Source: Burkholderiaceae bacterium (GTDB lineage: Bacteria > Pseudomonadota > Gammaproteobacteria > Burkholderiales > Burkholderiaceae_C). From it: a DNA stretch of 57,437 bases. The notes beneath the pieces were generated by a model, which saw nothing but the letters and a program-made list of their open reading frames with translations, had not been told where the DNA came from and did no database searches. Shown piece after piece: positions 33,988 through 42,479 of this stretch (its first letter is position 1; each line of letters starts with the position of its first letter). The stretch is taken from the NCBI GenBank assembly GCA_023954095.1, contig JAMLIQ010000012.1, forward strand, positions 1 through 57,437, in the 5' to 3' direction. The translations under genes were made by a program, and so were the position numbers.

Positions 33988-34527
33988 TCAGTCTTTCAAC
34001 AAGGAGTGCAGCAGTGCCTGGCCTTCGGACCAGTCACCGAGATTCGATTCGGCATTGATATGGCCGCGCTCGCCCAGATCGATGAAGCGCGCACCCCAAT
34101 CGCTGGCCAGTCCCTGCGCCCGCTCGAACCGGCAATACGGATCGTTGCGGCTGCCCACCAGCAGGCTGGGGAAAGGCAGGGGCTTGCGGGCGATGGGCGC
34201 CCAGCCGGGAATCCATCCCGCCACATCGGGCTGCTCCACGTCGCCCGGCGCCACCAGCAAGGCTCCCTGCACCTTGGCGGTGTGCTGCGAATGGGCCGCC
34301 CACCACGCGGTCAGGATGCAGCCCAGGCTGTGCGCCACCAGCACCACCGGGCCGTCGGCATCGACCACAAGCTCTTCGAGCCGCGCCGTCCAGTCGCCGC
34401 GCAGCGGGCGCATCCAGTCGTGCTGCTCTACGCGCTGGTAGCCGTGCTGTGCCTCCCAACGGCTTTGCCAATGCGCAGGCTCCGAGTTCTGCCATCCGGG
34501 CAGCAGCAAGATGTTAGCGGGCTTCAT
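33988..34527 (-). CDS. RBBP9/YdeN-type alpha/beta hydrolase
   Basis: A 179-residue small serine hydrolase. The RBBP9/YdeN pattern is clear: LLPGWQNSEPAHWQSRWE at the N-terminus, the nucleophile elbow AHSLGC, SRNDPYC with the likely acid, and ERGHINAES with the His. It lies between parA and parB in the same direction, 7 bp from parB, so it is probably co-transcribed with them. I know of no role for it in partitioning, and the link may be only transcriptional. A family A repeat lies just before its start codon. Confidence 0.85.
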   Translation of the reverse strand: MKPANILLLPGWQNSEPAHWQSRWEAQHGYQRVEQHDWMRPLRGDWTARLEELVVDADGPVVLVAHSLGCILTAWWAAHSQHTAKVQGALLVAPGDVEQPDVAGWIPGWAPIARKPLPFPSLLVGSRNDPYCRFERAQGLASDWGARFIDLGERGHINAESNLGDWSEGQALLHSLLKD

Positions 34528-34528
34528 T

Positions 34529-34590
34529 ACTACTATTTCTATAGCTACTGACGCTTTACCATCAAGCGCCAGAGGCCATTTTTACCTCAG
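34529..34590. repeat. repeat family A copy overlapping the parA 3-prime end
   Basis: TACTATTTCTATAGCTACTG, then ATCAAGCGCCAGAGGCC, then an AT-rich stretch TTTTTACCTCAG is the family A layout. The minus-strand parA stop codon (34562-34564) and the codons for its last residues lie within it, and it ends 1-2 bp before the hydrolase start. Confidence 0.8.
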
Positions 34591-35374
34591 AATTCCTGGG
34601 GACAGGCAAGCGCTGGACGCGGTCGACCATTTCCTGGGCGAATTCCACGAAGGCCTGGCTGCCCTTGGCCGATGGGTCGAACACCACGCCGGGCAGGCCG
34701 TAGCTTGGCGCCTCGGCCAGGCGCACGTTGCGCGGAATCACCGTGTGGAACACCTTGTCGCCAAAATGGTCCTTGAGCTGCTCGCTCACCTGCTGCTGCA
34801 GCGTGATGCGCGGATCGAACATGACGCGCAGCAGGCCGATGATCTGCAAGTCGGCGTTCAGGTTGGCATGCACCTGCTTGATGGTGTTGACCAGATCGGT
34901 CAGGCCTTCGAGCGCGAAGTACTCGCACTGCATGGGCACGATCACGCCATGCGCGCTGCACAGACCGTTGAGCGTGAGCATGGAGAGCGACGGCGGGCAG
35001 TCGATGAGCACAAAGTCGTAGTCGCCGTCGGCCTGGGCCAGCGCCGTCTTGAGGCGCTTTTCGCGGCGCTCGAGCTCGACCAGTTCCACCTCGGCACCCG
35101 CCAGCTCGCGGTTGGCGCCCAGCACGTGGTAGCCGCATTTGTCCGACAACACGGCGGCCTCTTTGACCGAGGCCGATTCCAGCAGCACGTCGTACACCGT
35201 CAACTCCAGGCCGCGCTTGTCGATGCCCGACCCCATGGTGGCATTGCCCTGTGGGTCCAGGTCCACCATCAGCACGCGCTGCCCAATCTTGGCCAGGCCT
35301 GCAGCAAGGTTGACGGTGGTGGTGGTCTTGCCGACGCCGCCCTTCTGGTTTGCAACACAAAAAATCTTGGCCAT
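34562..35374 (-). CDS. parA: chromosome partitioning ATPase ParA (Soj type)
   Basis: A 270-residue ParA ATPase that forms the ATP-dependent gradient pulling ParB-parS complexes apart. The deviant Walker A KGGVGKTTTT begins at Lys11. VDLDPQGNATMGSGID and VLIDCPPSLSMLT (Walker B) follow, and a DNA-binding C-terminal region. It is the short, chromosomal type without an N-terminal regulatory domain. The last eight residues or so (EVKMASGA) and the stop codon are encoded inside a dispersed repeat. It lies 24 bp downstream of the LysE gene. Confidence 0.97.
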   Translation of the reverse strand: MAKIFCVANQKGGVGKTTTTVNLAAGLAKIGQRVLMVDLDPQGNATMGSGIDKRGLELTVYDVLLESASVKEAAVLSDKCGYHVLGANRELAGAEVELVELERREKRLKTALAQADGDYDFVLIDCPPSLSMLTLNGLCSAHGVIVPMQCEYFALEGLTDLVNTIKQVHANLNADLQIIGLLRVMFDPRITLQQQVSEQLKDHFGDKVFHTVIPRNVRLAEAPSYGLPGVVFDPSAKGSQAFVEFAQEMVDRVQRLPVPRNSEVKMASGA

Positions 35375-35398
35375 GGGGATGCAGCAGTCCGTGTGGTT

Positions 35399-36013
35399 TT
35401 ATTTGGAGATGGCCAGCTTGATGCCGAAGCCGAGGAGGAACACGCCCGCCAGCTTTTCCAGCACGCGGGCGATGGCGGGGTTGGCGCGCATGCGCTCGGC
35501 CAGGTGGTGCGTGAGCAGCACCACGACCAGGCCATACAAAAACGTGAGCAGGGCGATAGTGGCGGCCATGACGCCAAAGGTCAGCAGGCCCTGGTGGCGC
35601 GCCGGGTCGACGAACAGCGGGAAGAACGCCATATAGAACACGATGGCCTTGGGGTTGAGCAGCGTGATGAGCGCAGCCTGCCTGAAATAGCGGCGCGGCT
35701 CGATGTGCAGCACGGGGGCAGCGCCAGGCTGGGCCTTCAGCATCTTGAACCCCAGCCACGCCAGATAGGCCGCGCCCAGCCACTGCACGGCATTGAAGGC
35801 CGCCGGGTAGGCTGCCAGCAAGGCCGCCACACCGGCCACCGCCGCCCACATCAGCACCTGGTCCCCGGCGATCACACCCACAGTGGCCGCCAGCCCGCCG
35901 CGCACCCCACCCTTGCCGGTGGAGGTGATAAGCGCCAGATTCCCCGGCCCAGGGATGGCCAGGAACAACACGATGGCGGCCACAAAGGCGCCGTAATCTG
36001 CAATGCCGAACAT
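35399..36013 (-). CDS. LysE/RhtB-family amino-acid exporter
   Basis: A 204-residue inner-membrane exporter with six hydrophobic helices. The family motif AIPGPGNLALITSTGKGGVR near residue 20 and GAAYLAWLGFKMLK in the middle are characteristic. ALITLLNPKAIVFYMAFFP marks the fourth helix region. The substrate is probably an amino acid or homoserine-lactone-like compound, not identifiable here. It sits within the mnmG-rsmG-parA-parB cluster and is likely a passenger there. The start lies 3 bp after the stop of the unknown membrane-anchored protein gene. Confidence 0.9.
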   Translation of the reverse strand: MFGIADYGAFVAAIVLFLAIPGPGNLALITSTGKGGVRGGLAATVGVIAGDQVLMWAAVAGVAALLAAYPAAFNAVQWLGAAYLAWLGFKMLKAQPGAAPVLHIEPRRYFRQAALITLLNPKAIVFYMAFFPLFVDPARHQGLLTFGVMAATIALLTFLYGLVVVLLTHHLAERMRANPAIARVLEKLAGVFLLGFGIKLAISK

Positions 36014-36016
36014 GAT

Positions 36017-36541
36017 TCAGCCTCCTGTCTGTGTACACTTTTCCCGGAACAATTTCAGGGGGATATCGCCCAATCCACTCACACGGTCACCCCGAAAGGT
36101 GGTGGAGTACCGCATGTCGGCAGAGACACCTTCAAAGAAGACAACCGTTCCATCGCCGCGATCCTCCGCGTCTTTCGGGTAGTAGCTCGCTGAAGGGTAT
36201 TCATCCCCCACCTCGTAGTGGAACCTCACCCCTGGATCACGTTTAAGAATTTCCGCCACAACCGCCCTCTTCCGTCCATCGTTCGCCGCCTCGAATCTCG
36301 TCACGACGATAACGGAAGCACGTTCGATCTGCTTCTCAATCGGCAAATCGTATAACGGGGTTTGTTTTACCTGAGCGTCCGGCACTCCTTCAGGCATCCC
36401 AGATACAGGCGAGCCACCAAAATAAACCGTTTGCCCCTCATGGGGAGTCAGCAGCACATGGGTCAAGAGCCACCCCAGCGACACAACCGCAACGAAAAAC
36501 CCTGCTCCGAATACAAGCCCGCTGAAGAATCTTTGCAGCAC
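36017..36541 (-). CDS. uncharacterised single-span membrane protein in the par cluster
   Basis: A 174-residue protein I do not recognise. One N-terminal transmembrane helix (about residues 9-30, FGAGFFVAVVSLGWLL) is followed by a soluble, presumably periplasmic domain. Visible segments include IEKQIERASVIVVTRFEAA, KRAVVAEILKRDPGVRFHYE and GTVVFFEGVSADMRYSTTF. The GTG at 36539-36541 has AAGG 7 nt upstream and was chosen; longer readings run into rsmG. Its base composition is visibly less GC-rich than its neighbours and its codon use is looser, which suggests recent acquisition. It interrupts an otherwise conserved cluster. Confidence 0.65.
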   Translation of the reverse strand: MLQRFFSGLVFGAGFFVAVVSLGWLLTHVLLTPHEGQTVYFGGSPVSGMPEGVPDAQVKQTPLYDLPIEKQIERASVIVVTRFEAANDGRKRAVVAEILKRDPGVRFHYEVGDEYPSASYYPKDAEDRGDGTVVFFEGVSADMRYSTTFRGDRVSGLGDIPLKLFREKCTQTGG

Positions 36542-36599
36542 GCGACACCCTTGTCCATCCACACCGATGGTGACGAGTGTAATCGGCCATTCATGCACT

Positions 36600-37250
36600 C
36601 TACCGACGCATCCAGACAATGCAGCGCTCGGCATCCAATCCTGGCACCTGGAGTTGTTCCACGTGAAACACCTGCACATCGACAGGCAGCGCCGCCAGTT
36701 CCTCCTCAGGGTGTTTGCCTTTCATGGCCAGCCACACACCATGCGGCGCCAGCGCGCTGCGCGACCAGGCCGTGAAGTCCAGCAACGAGGCAAAGGCGCG
36801 ACAGCTCACCACGTCGAACGGCGCGGTGAGAGTTTCGACACGCGCATGCACACCATGCAGGTTGGGCAGCTTGAGCGCCACCGCCGCCTGCTGGATGAAG
36901 GCCGCTTTCTTGCCCACGGTATCCACGCAAGTCACATCCACCTGGGGGCAGCAGATGGCGAACACCACGCCCGGCAGGCCGCCGCCAGAGCCCACATCCA
37001 GCAGGCGCACCGGCCCCGCCAAACCCGCCTGCGCCACATGGCGGCGCAGCGGCGCCACGGCGGCCAGACTGTCGAGCAGGTGGTATGTGAGCATTTCTTG
37101 CGGGTCACGCACGGCCGTCAGGTTGTACACCTTGTTCCACTTCTGCAGCAGTGCGAGGAACTCCATCAGACGCAGGATCTGCCCATCATCCAAACCCAGC
37201 GCCAACGCCCCGGCGCCCGCGCGCAGGCGCTCCATCAGCACATCGCTCAT
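36600..37250 (-). CDS. rsmG: 16S rRNA (guanine-N7) methyltransferase RsmG
   Basis: A 216-residue SAM-dependent enzyme that methylates the N7 of G527 in 16S rRNA. The SAM-binding motif [17 protein letters not shown] is complete. [20 protein letters not shown] upstream and [12 protein letters not shown] are the RsmG family blocks. The start overlaps the mnmG stop by 4 bp, so the two are translationally coupled. A parS-like site near the 3-prime end encodes the FHVEQ residues. Confidence 0.96.
   Translation of the reverse strand: MSDVLMERLRAGAGALALGLDDGQILRLMEFLALLQKWNKVYNLTAVRDPQEMLTYHLLDSLAAVAPLRRHVAQAGLAGPVRLLDVGSGGGLPGVVFAICCPQVDVTCVDTVGKKAAFIQQAAVALKLPNLHGVHARVETLTAPFDVVSCRAFASLLDFTAWSRSALAPHGVWLAMKGKHPEEELAALPVDVQVFHVEQLQVPGLDAERCIVWMRR
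36655..36670. promoter_or_regulatory. parS-like ParB loading site 1, within rsmG
   Basis: TGTTCCACGTGAAACA differs from the 16-bp parS consensus TGTTTCACGTGAAACA at one position. It is read as FHVEQ in the minus-strand rsmG frame. It lies 2.7 kb upstream of the parB start. Confidence 0.8.
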
Positions 37251-39211
37251 GCGGTCACCCCGTCTTCGGCGCGCGCGAAGCCCTTGAACCCGCCTTTCTT
37301 CAGGTGCACCAACAACAGCGAAACCGCCGCCGGGGTGACACCCGAAATACGCGAGGCCTGGCCCAGCGTCTCGGGCCGGTGCTTCTGCAACGCCTGCCGC
37401 ACTTCAATCGACAATGCCGTAACCTGGAGATAGTCCAGCTCATCCGGCAGGCGCAGTTTTTCGAAATGCGCAGCACGCTCCACCTCGCCCTTCTGCCGGT
37501 CGATATAGCCGGAATACTTGGCAGCAATCTCTACCTGCTCGACGACCGGGCCACTCAACGCGCCCAAGGTTTCACGTGAAACATCTCCGGATGCGTACTT
37601 TCCGCCGTCGAGCGTCATGAGTTTTTCGTAGCCCACGTCGGGCCGACGCAGCAATTCGAACAGGTTGTACTCATGCTCGATGCTCTTGCCGAGCACCCGC
37701 CCGGATTCTTCCGCAGGCAGGTTGCGTGGGTTCACCCAGGTGGTTTTCAGGCGTTCTGTTTCACGTGAAACCGCATCACGCTTGCGACTGAAAACATCCC
37801 AGCGGGCATCGTCCACCAAGCCCATCTTGCGCCCGGCTTCGGTCAGGCGCATGTCGGCGTTGTCCTCGCGCAGCTGCAGGCGGAACTCGGCCCGGCTGGT
37901 AAACATGCGGTAAGGCTCGGTCACGCCCTTGGTGATGAGGTCGTCCACCAGCACGCCCAGGTAGGCCTCATCGCGGCCGGGCAGCCAGGGGGCGTCGCCC
38001 CGGCACTGCAGCGCGGCGTTGATGCCCGCGAACAAGCCCTGGGCCGCGGCCTCCTCGTAGCCGGTGGTGCCGTTGATTTGACCAGCGAAAAACAGCCCCT
38101 GGATCTGCCGAGTCTCGAAGCTGCTCTTGAGTGCGCGCGGGTCGAAATAGTCGTATTCGATGGCGTAGCCAGGGCGCAGGATGTGCGCATTCTCCAGCCC
38201 CGGCATGCTGCGCACCAGGTCGTACTGGATGTCGAACGGCAGGCTGGTGCTGATGCCGTTGGGGTAATACTCGTGGGTCGTCAGCCCCTCGGGCTCCAGG
38301 AAAATCTGGTGGCTGTTCTTGTCGGCGAAGCGGTTGATCTTGTCCTCCACGCTCGGGCAGTAGCGCGGGCCCACGCCCTCGATCTTGCCGGTGAACATGG
38401 GGCTGCGGTCGAAGCCGCTGCGGATGATCTCGTGCGTGCGCTCGTTGGTGTGCGTGATCCAGCACGGCACCTGGCGCGGGTGCATGGCTGCGCTGCCCAT
38501 GAAGCTGAACACGGGCAGCACACCCTCATTCACGCCACCCGGCATGCCGTCGCCGGGCTGCTCCTCGCACTTCGAAAAATCGATGCTGCGCCCGTCGATG
38601 CGCGGCGGCGTGCCGGTTTTCAGGCGCCCCTGCGGCAGCTTCAGCTCCTTGAGGCGTGCCGAGAGCGACACCGCCGGTGGATCGCCCGCCCGGCCCGCCG
38701 CGTAGTTGTTCAGGCCCACATGGATCTTGCCATCGAGAAAGGTGCCGGCCGTCAGCACCACCGTGCGGGAACGGAACCGGATGCCCACCTGCGTGACGGC
38801 GCCCACCACGCGGTCGCCCTCCACCATCAAGTCGTCCACCGCCTGCTGGAACAGCCAGAGGCTGGGCTGGTTCTCCAGCATGCGGCGGATGGCGGCCTTG
38901 TACAGGATGCGGTCGGCCTGCGCGCGCGTGGCACGCACGGCCGGCCCCTTGCTGCTGTTGAGAATGCGGAACTGGATGCCGCCTTCGTCCGTGGCCAGCG
39001 CCATGGCGCCGCCCAGCGCATCCACCTCCTTCACCAGGTGGCCCTTGCCGATGCCCCCTATGCTGGGATTGCAGCTCATCTGCCCCAGCGTCTCGATGTT
39101 GTGGGTCAGCAGCAGGGTTCTTTGCCCTAAGCGCGCAGCGGCCAGCGCGGCCTCGGTGCCGGCATGGCCGCCACCGACAACGATCACATCAAATTCCTGG
39201 GGGTACAACAT
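37247..39211 (-). CDS. mnmG: tRNA uridine-5-carboxymethylaminomethyl modification enzyme MnmG (GidA)
   Basis: A 654-residue FAD enzyme that with MnmE modifies the wobble uridine of several tRNAs. The N-terminal FAD-binding loop is [19 protein letters not shown] (about 12-30). [34 protein letters not shown]-like sequence ([18 protein letters not shown]) and [11 protein letters not shown] are signature blocks. [19 protein letters not shown] follows in the C-terminal half. The ATG at 39209-39211 begins family similarity; the open frame extends further upstream without it. Two parS-like sites lie inside the gene, both encoding VSRET. Confidence 0.97.
   Translation of the reverse strand: MLYPQEFDVIVVGGGHAGTEAALAAARLGQRTLLLTHNIETLGQMSCNPSIGGIGKGHLVKEVDALGGAMALATDEGGIQFRILNSSKGPAVRATRAQADRILYKAAIRRMLENQPSLWLFQQAVDDLMVEGDRVVGAVTQVGIRFRSRTVVLTAGTFLDGKIHVGLNNYAAGRAGDPPAVSLSARLKELKLPQGRLKTGTPPRIDGRSIDFSKCEEQPGDGMPGGVNEGVLPVFSFMGSAAMHPRQVPCWITHTNERTHEIIRSGFDRSPMFTGKIEGVGPRYCPSVEDKINRFADKNSHQIFLEPEGLTTHEYYPNGISTSLPFDIQYDLVRSMPGLENAHILRPGYAIEYDYFDPRALKSSFETRQIQGLFFAGQINGTTGYEEAAAQGLFAGINAALQCRGDAPWLPGRDEAYLGVLVDDLITKGVTEPYRMFTSRAEFRLQLREDNADMRLTEAGRKMGLVDDARWDVFSRKRDAVSRETERLKTTWVNPRNLPAEESGRVLGKSIEHEYNLFELLRRPDVGYEKLMTLDGGKYASGDVSRETLGALSGPVVEQVEIAAKYSGYIDRQKGEVERAAHFEKLRLPDELDYLQVTALSIEVRQALQKHRPETLGQASRISGVTPAAVSLLLVHLKKGGFKGFARAEDGVTA
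37568..37583. promoter_or_regulatory. parS-like site 2, within mnmG
   Basis: GGTTTCACGTGAAACA carries the perfect 14-bp palindrome GTTTCACGTGAAAC and differs from the 16-bp consensus only in the first base. In the mnmG frame it reads VSRET. Confidence 0.9.
37757..37772. promoter_or_regulatory. parS-like site 3, within mnmG
   Basis: TGTTTCACGTGAAACC carries the perfect core palindrome and differs from consensus only in the last base. It lies 189 bp from site 2 and again reads VSRET in the mnmG frame. Confidence 0.9.
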
Positions 39212-39316
39212 GGAACACTCCGGGGCCCGGCGGGCCCGATAATCAAAACACCCGGGCATGCAGGCGCAGTCAGCGCCCCAGCAGGCAGCCCGCGATTTTC
39301 CCACTTTGCGCAGGCC

Positions 39317-39910
39317 GTGTCTGTTTCCAGCCCACTCACCCTCTTCCTGACCGAACTGCTGGGTTCCCCGCCTCCGGCCGTAGAGGCCTGGTGGACCCAT
39401 GCCGAACGCCGCCTGCTGCCACGCGGCCAGCCTCTGCTGCGGGCGGGCCAACGCTGGCAGCACCTGTGGTGGGTGGAACACGGTGCCCTGCGGCTGTACT
39501 ACCTGGACCGCGACGGGGCCGAGTCCAACAAGAACTTTTTTCTGGACGGCGCCATGCTCTGGCCCATCACCCCCACACTGCACCAGCAGCCCGTGATGTT
39601 TCACGTGGAACCGATGGAAGACAGCGTGGTGTGGGCTCTACATTTGCCTATCGGCCAGGCACACCCCGCAGCCCACTGGCCCGCCTGGACCGCGCTGGAG
39701 CATCGCGCCCTCTGCGCCCTGCTCGACGGCAAGATGCAGCGCGAGCAGGAGTTTCTGCAGCTCAGCGCCCGCCAGCGCTATGCGCGGTTGATGGATCAAC
39801 ACCCTCAGTGGGCCGAGCGGATTGCACTCAAGCACCTGGCCTCGTACCTGGGCGTGACGGATGTCTCACTGTCGCGCCTGCGCAGCGAAATGGGGCTTAT
39901 CAAAGGATAA
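39317..39910 (+). CDS. Crp/Fnr-superfamily cyclic-nucleotide-binding-domain regulator
   Basis: A 197-residue regulator. The N-terminal cupin-like effector domain shows [20 protein letters not shown], then the glycine turn [20 protein letters not shown]. The C-terminal helix-turn-helix is [20 protein letters not shown] followed by LRSEMGL. Cysteines for an iron-sulfur cluster are absent, so it is not an FNR-type oxygen sensor. The effector is unknown. The GTG at 39317 is my best start, with a weak Shine-Dalgarno; the frame is open further upstream. It diverges from mnmG, and contains a parS-like site read as FHVEP. Confidence 0.75.
   Translation: MSVSSPLTLFLTELLGSPPPAVEAWWTHAERRLLPRGQPLLRAGQRWQHLWWVEHGALRLYYLDRDGAESNKNFFLDGAMLWPITPTLHQQPVMFHVEPMEDSVVWALHLPIGQAHPAAHWPAWTALEHRALCALLDGKMQREQEFLQLSARQRYARLMDQHPQWAERIALKHLASYLGVTDVSLSRLRSEMGLIKG
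39597..39612. promoter_or_regulatory. parS-like site 4, within the Crp/Fnr-like gene
   Basis: TGTTTCACGTGGAACC has two differences from the 16-bp consensus. Its core GTTTCACGTGGAAC is a variant known from Pseudomonas parS sites. It encodes FHVEP in the plus-strand frame. Confidence 0.7.
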
Positions 39911-39974
39911 GGTGCGGCAGGCAGATGCTGCCTATAGTGAAGTAAACACTTTCTCTTCATCCCCTGCTGCCACC

Positions 39975-40826
39975 ATGAAAATCCGCCGCATCCTCGCCCT
40001 CGCCTGCGCTGCCACCCTGGGCCTGGGCGCCCTGGCCCTGGGCATTGCTTACCACCAGACCGAATCCGGAATCAGCGCCCACCACGACCGCGTGCGCGCC
40101 GACAGCCTGACCGCCAAGGCGCCGCCGCCACTGGAGGGACTGGAGGCACTGCCCACCCCCGTACAGCGTTACTTGCGCTACGCCTTCCCCCAGGGCGTGC
40201 CTGCTGCCACACATGTCGAGATGCAAATGCAGGGCAATTTCCGCCGACCCGGCACCGAAAGCTTCGCACCCACCAGCGCCAGCCAGACAGCCGCCACGCG
40301 CACACCCGCCATGGCGTTCGATGCCACCACGCCCATCGTGCCCGGCATCTGGGCGCGCGCCTACGACGCCTATGCCAACGGTCAGATGGAAATGAAAGCG
40401 CGCATCCTCTCGGCCATCACCGTGGTGGACGAGCACTCGTCGCCCGAACTCAACCGCATCTCGCTGCGCCGCTGGCTGCTGGAGAGCCCTACCTATCCCC
40501 AGGCCCTGCTGCCCGGCGGCGTGGTGCGCTGGGAGCCGGTGGATGACCGTACCGCCCGCGCCGTCGCCACCGACCGAGGCATGACCACCAGCCTGCTCGC
40601 GCGCTTTGGCGACGATGGCCGCCTGGCCTCCTTCCAGGCCGAGGAAGACGGCGACCTGACCACGCCCTACCACGGCTCGGGCGAGCATGTGGCACGCAGC
40701 GACTACCGGCTGGTGCAGGGCATCCGCGTGCCCATGGGCTTCACCATCTCGCGCATGGCCAAAGGGCGCATCATGCCCTTCTGGGAGGGGCGCATCACCA
40801 GCATCCGTTTCGCCCTGCCCTCCTGA
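39975..40826 (+). CDS. DUF6544-like exported or membrane-anchored protein
   Basis: A 283-residue protein with an N-terminal hydrophobic segment (ILALACAATLGLGALALGIA) that may be an anchor or a signal peptide. Recognisable blocks are LPTPVQRYLRYAFPQGVPAA, LNRISLRRWLLESPTYPQAL, LARFGDDGRLASFQAEEDGD and VPMGFTISRM. The QRYLRYA and WL.E..W/Y-P-AL segments fit the DUF6544 (formerly DUF6920) family, whose function is unknown. It follows the Crp/Fnr-like gene by 64 bp and may be controlled by it. Confidence 0.7.
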   Translation: MKIRRILALACAATLGLGALALGIAYHQTESGISAHHDRVRADSLTAKAPPPLEGLEALPTPVQRYLRYAFPQGVPAATHVEMQMQGNFRRPGTESFAPTSASQTAATRTPAMAFDATTPIVPGIWARAYDAYANGQMEMKARILSAITVVDEHSSPELNRISLRRWLLESPTYPQALLPGGVVRWEPVDDRTARAVATDRGMTTSLLARFGDDGRLASFQAEEDGDLTTPYHGSGEHVARSDYRLVQGIRVPMGFTISRMAKGRIMPFWEGRITSIRFALPS

Positions 40827-40947
40827 GAGCCTGTTCACGATCTTTTCAACACCGAAAAAATCGCAAACACGTTCTGAGACGCCAAACACCAGAGGGACTT
40901 TTCGGCCACGCCGAAACGCCGTGCAGGCGCTGTGCTTGAATAGCGCC

Positions 40948-41538
40948 ATGACCAAACTTCTCATCTTTGCGGGCAGCACCCGCCAGCAATCCTTCAATCG
41001 CAAACTGGCCCATGCCACCGCCGCCATCGCGCGCGATGCGGGCGCCACCGTCACACTGCTGGAGCTGTCCGACTTCGATATCCCGCTGTACAACGCCGAC
41101 CTGGAGGCCCGCGGCACGCCTCCGGATGTCGTGCGCCTCAAGCAGTTGCTGTGGGAGCACCCTGCCTGGGTCATCTGCTCGCCCGAATACAACGGCAGCT
41201 ACACCGCCCTGCTCAAAAACACCATTGACTGGGCGTCGAGTCCGGTCAATGGTGACCCGGTCTGGCAGGATGGCACACGCTCCTTCCGAGGCAAGGTGGT
41301 GGGCATGCTCAGCGCATCCAACGGCGCTCTGGGCGGACTGCGGTCACAAAGCCACCTGGCGCCGCTGCTCATCAACCTGGAATGCTGGCTGGCCCCGCGC
41401 GCCTTTGCCCTGGGCCAGGCCGCCGGCGCCTTCGACGAACACGGAGCGCTGGTGCAGGAAGCGCACCGCCAGCGCGTGCAGGGCGTAGTGGAACAGGTGC
41501 TGTGGGCCGCATCCCGCCTGCATGCAGGCGACGCCTGA
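40948..41538 (+). CDS. NADPH-dependent FMN reductase
   Basis: A 196-residue flavodoxin-fold reductase. The FMN phosphate loop is FAGSTRQQSFNRKLA (about 7-21) and the isoalloxazine loop is CSPEYNGSYTALLKN. VVGMLSASNGALGGLRSQSH completes the family pattern seen in chromate/quinone reductases and in SsuE-like proteins. It probably acts as a soluble quinone or azo reductase in the cytoplasm. The ATG at 40948 begins similarity. The 121 bp upstream contain an IS-end-like motif (40827-40842). Confidence 0.9.
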   Translation: MTKLLIFAGSTRQQSFNRKLAHATAAIARDAGATVTLLELSDFDIPLYNADLEARGTPPDVVRLKQLLWEHPAWVICSPEYNGSYTALLKNTIDWASSPVNGDPVWQDGTRSFRGKVVGMLSASNGALGGLRSQSHLAPLLINLECWLAPRAFALGQAAGAFDEHGALVQEAHRQRVQGVVEQVLWAASRLHAGDA

Positions 41539-41870
41539 AATTTCAGAAAAAACCGGCCCTTACCCTTATTGGGCAAGCGCAGAATGCTATCAAAAAAGTA
41601 GCTTCATGGATTGCTGGCCCGGCAGGACGCCGGGCAAACCTGCCCGTCGTGCAGCGACTGCCTGCATCGGCAGCCCAATGCGCAGGTCACCCTCCGCTGC
41701 CCTCGAAAACGCCCAGCTGCGCCGCCACGCACCTGCATGTGTCGCAATCGGCCCCGTCGGCGCAGGAAACCACAGCATCATGAGCTGCGTGGCTTCTACC
41801 CGCGCGACAGCACACCCGCACCGCTGGGCCTACCATGGCGGCTTCGACATTTGACCCAAGGAAACCGTCC
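41539..41870. other. 332-bp gene-free stretch between the FMN reductase and GST genes
   Basis: The first 70 bp are a family A repeat (41540-41606). The remaining 260 bp show no coding character on either strand that I trust. AAGGAAACCG just before 41871 serves as the ribosome binding site of the glutathione transferase gene. I see no clear promoter. Confidence 0.5.
41540..41606. repeat. repeat family A copy
   Basis: CCTTATTGGGCAAGCGC and GAATGCTATCAAAAAAGTAGC show the core and the imperfect terminal stem of family A. It starts directly after the FMN reductase stop codon. Confidence 0.85.
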
Positions 41871-42479
41871 ATGAAGCTGTACTACTCCCCCGGCGCCTGT
41901 TCCCTGTCACCGCACATCGTTCTGCACGAGGCCGGACTGGCGCACGAAGCGGTCGCCGCGCCCACCAAGACGCACAAGCTGGCCGACGGCACGGACTACT
42001 ACACCATCAACCCGCTGGGCTATGTGCCGTTCCTTGTGCTTGACGATGGCCGCACCCTGCGCGAAGGCCCGGCCATCGTGCAGTACCTGGCCGACCTGGT
42101 GCCCGAGAAAAAGCTGGCCCCGCCCGCAGGCAGCTTCGAGCGCTACCAGTTGCAGGAATGGCTGACCTTCATCGGCACCGAACTGCACAAGGGTTTCTCT
42201 CCCCTGTTTGGTGGTGGCGCCAACGACGAATACAAAGCCGCCGTCAAGGAGCGCCTGCTGGGCCGCCTGGCCTGGGTTGATGCACAGCTGGCCGGGCGCG
42301 ACTACCTGATGGGCCAGCAGTTCACCGTGGCCGACGCCTACCTGTTCACCGTGAGCGGCTGGCCGCGCGTGGTCGGCATGGACCTGTCGCACCTGCCCCA
42401 CCTCATGGCCTACCGCAAGCGCGTGGGTGAACGCCCCGCCGTCGTGGCCGCCATGAAAGCCGAAGGCCTGATCGCATGA
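41871..42479 (+). CDS. gstA: glutathione S-transferase, beta class (GstA-like)
   Basis: A 202-residue soluble GST. The N-terminal MKLYYSPGACSLSPHIVLHE carries the beta-class Cys10 that can form a mixed disulfide with glutathione. NPLGYVPFLVLDDG and EGPAIVQYLADLVP form the glutathione site. FTVADAYLFTVSGW is the conserved C-terminal N-capping box region. It overlaps the DUF1330 gene by 4 bp (ATGA), so they are coupled. The function is likely detoxification or peroxide reduction. Confidence 0.95.
   Translation: MKLYYSPGACSLSPHIVLHEAGLAHEAVAAPTKTHKLADGTDYYTINPLGYVPFLVLDDGRTLREGPAIVQYLADLVPEKKLAPPAGSFERYQLQEWLTFIGTELHKGFSPLFGGGANDEYKAAVKERLLGRLAWVDAQLAGRDYLMGQQFTVADAYLFTVSGWPRVVGMDLSHLPHLMAYRKRVGERPAVVAAMKAEGLIA

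Noticed and set aside
33060-39211. An oriC within the par-mnmG region
   Set aside because: The parS cluster suggests that an origin is near, but I found no dnaA gene, no cluster of TTATCCACA-type boxes and no long AT-rich unwinding region in the window.
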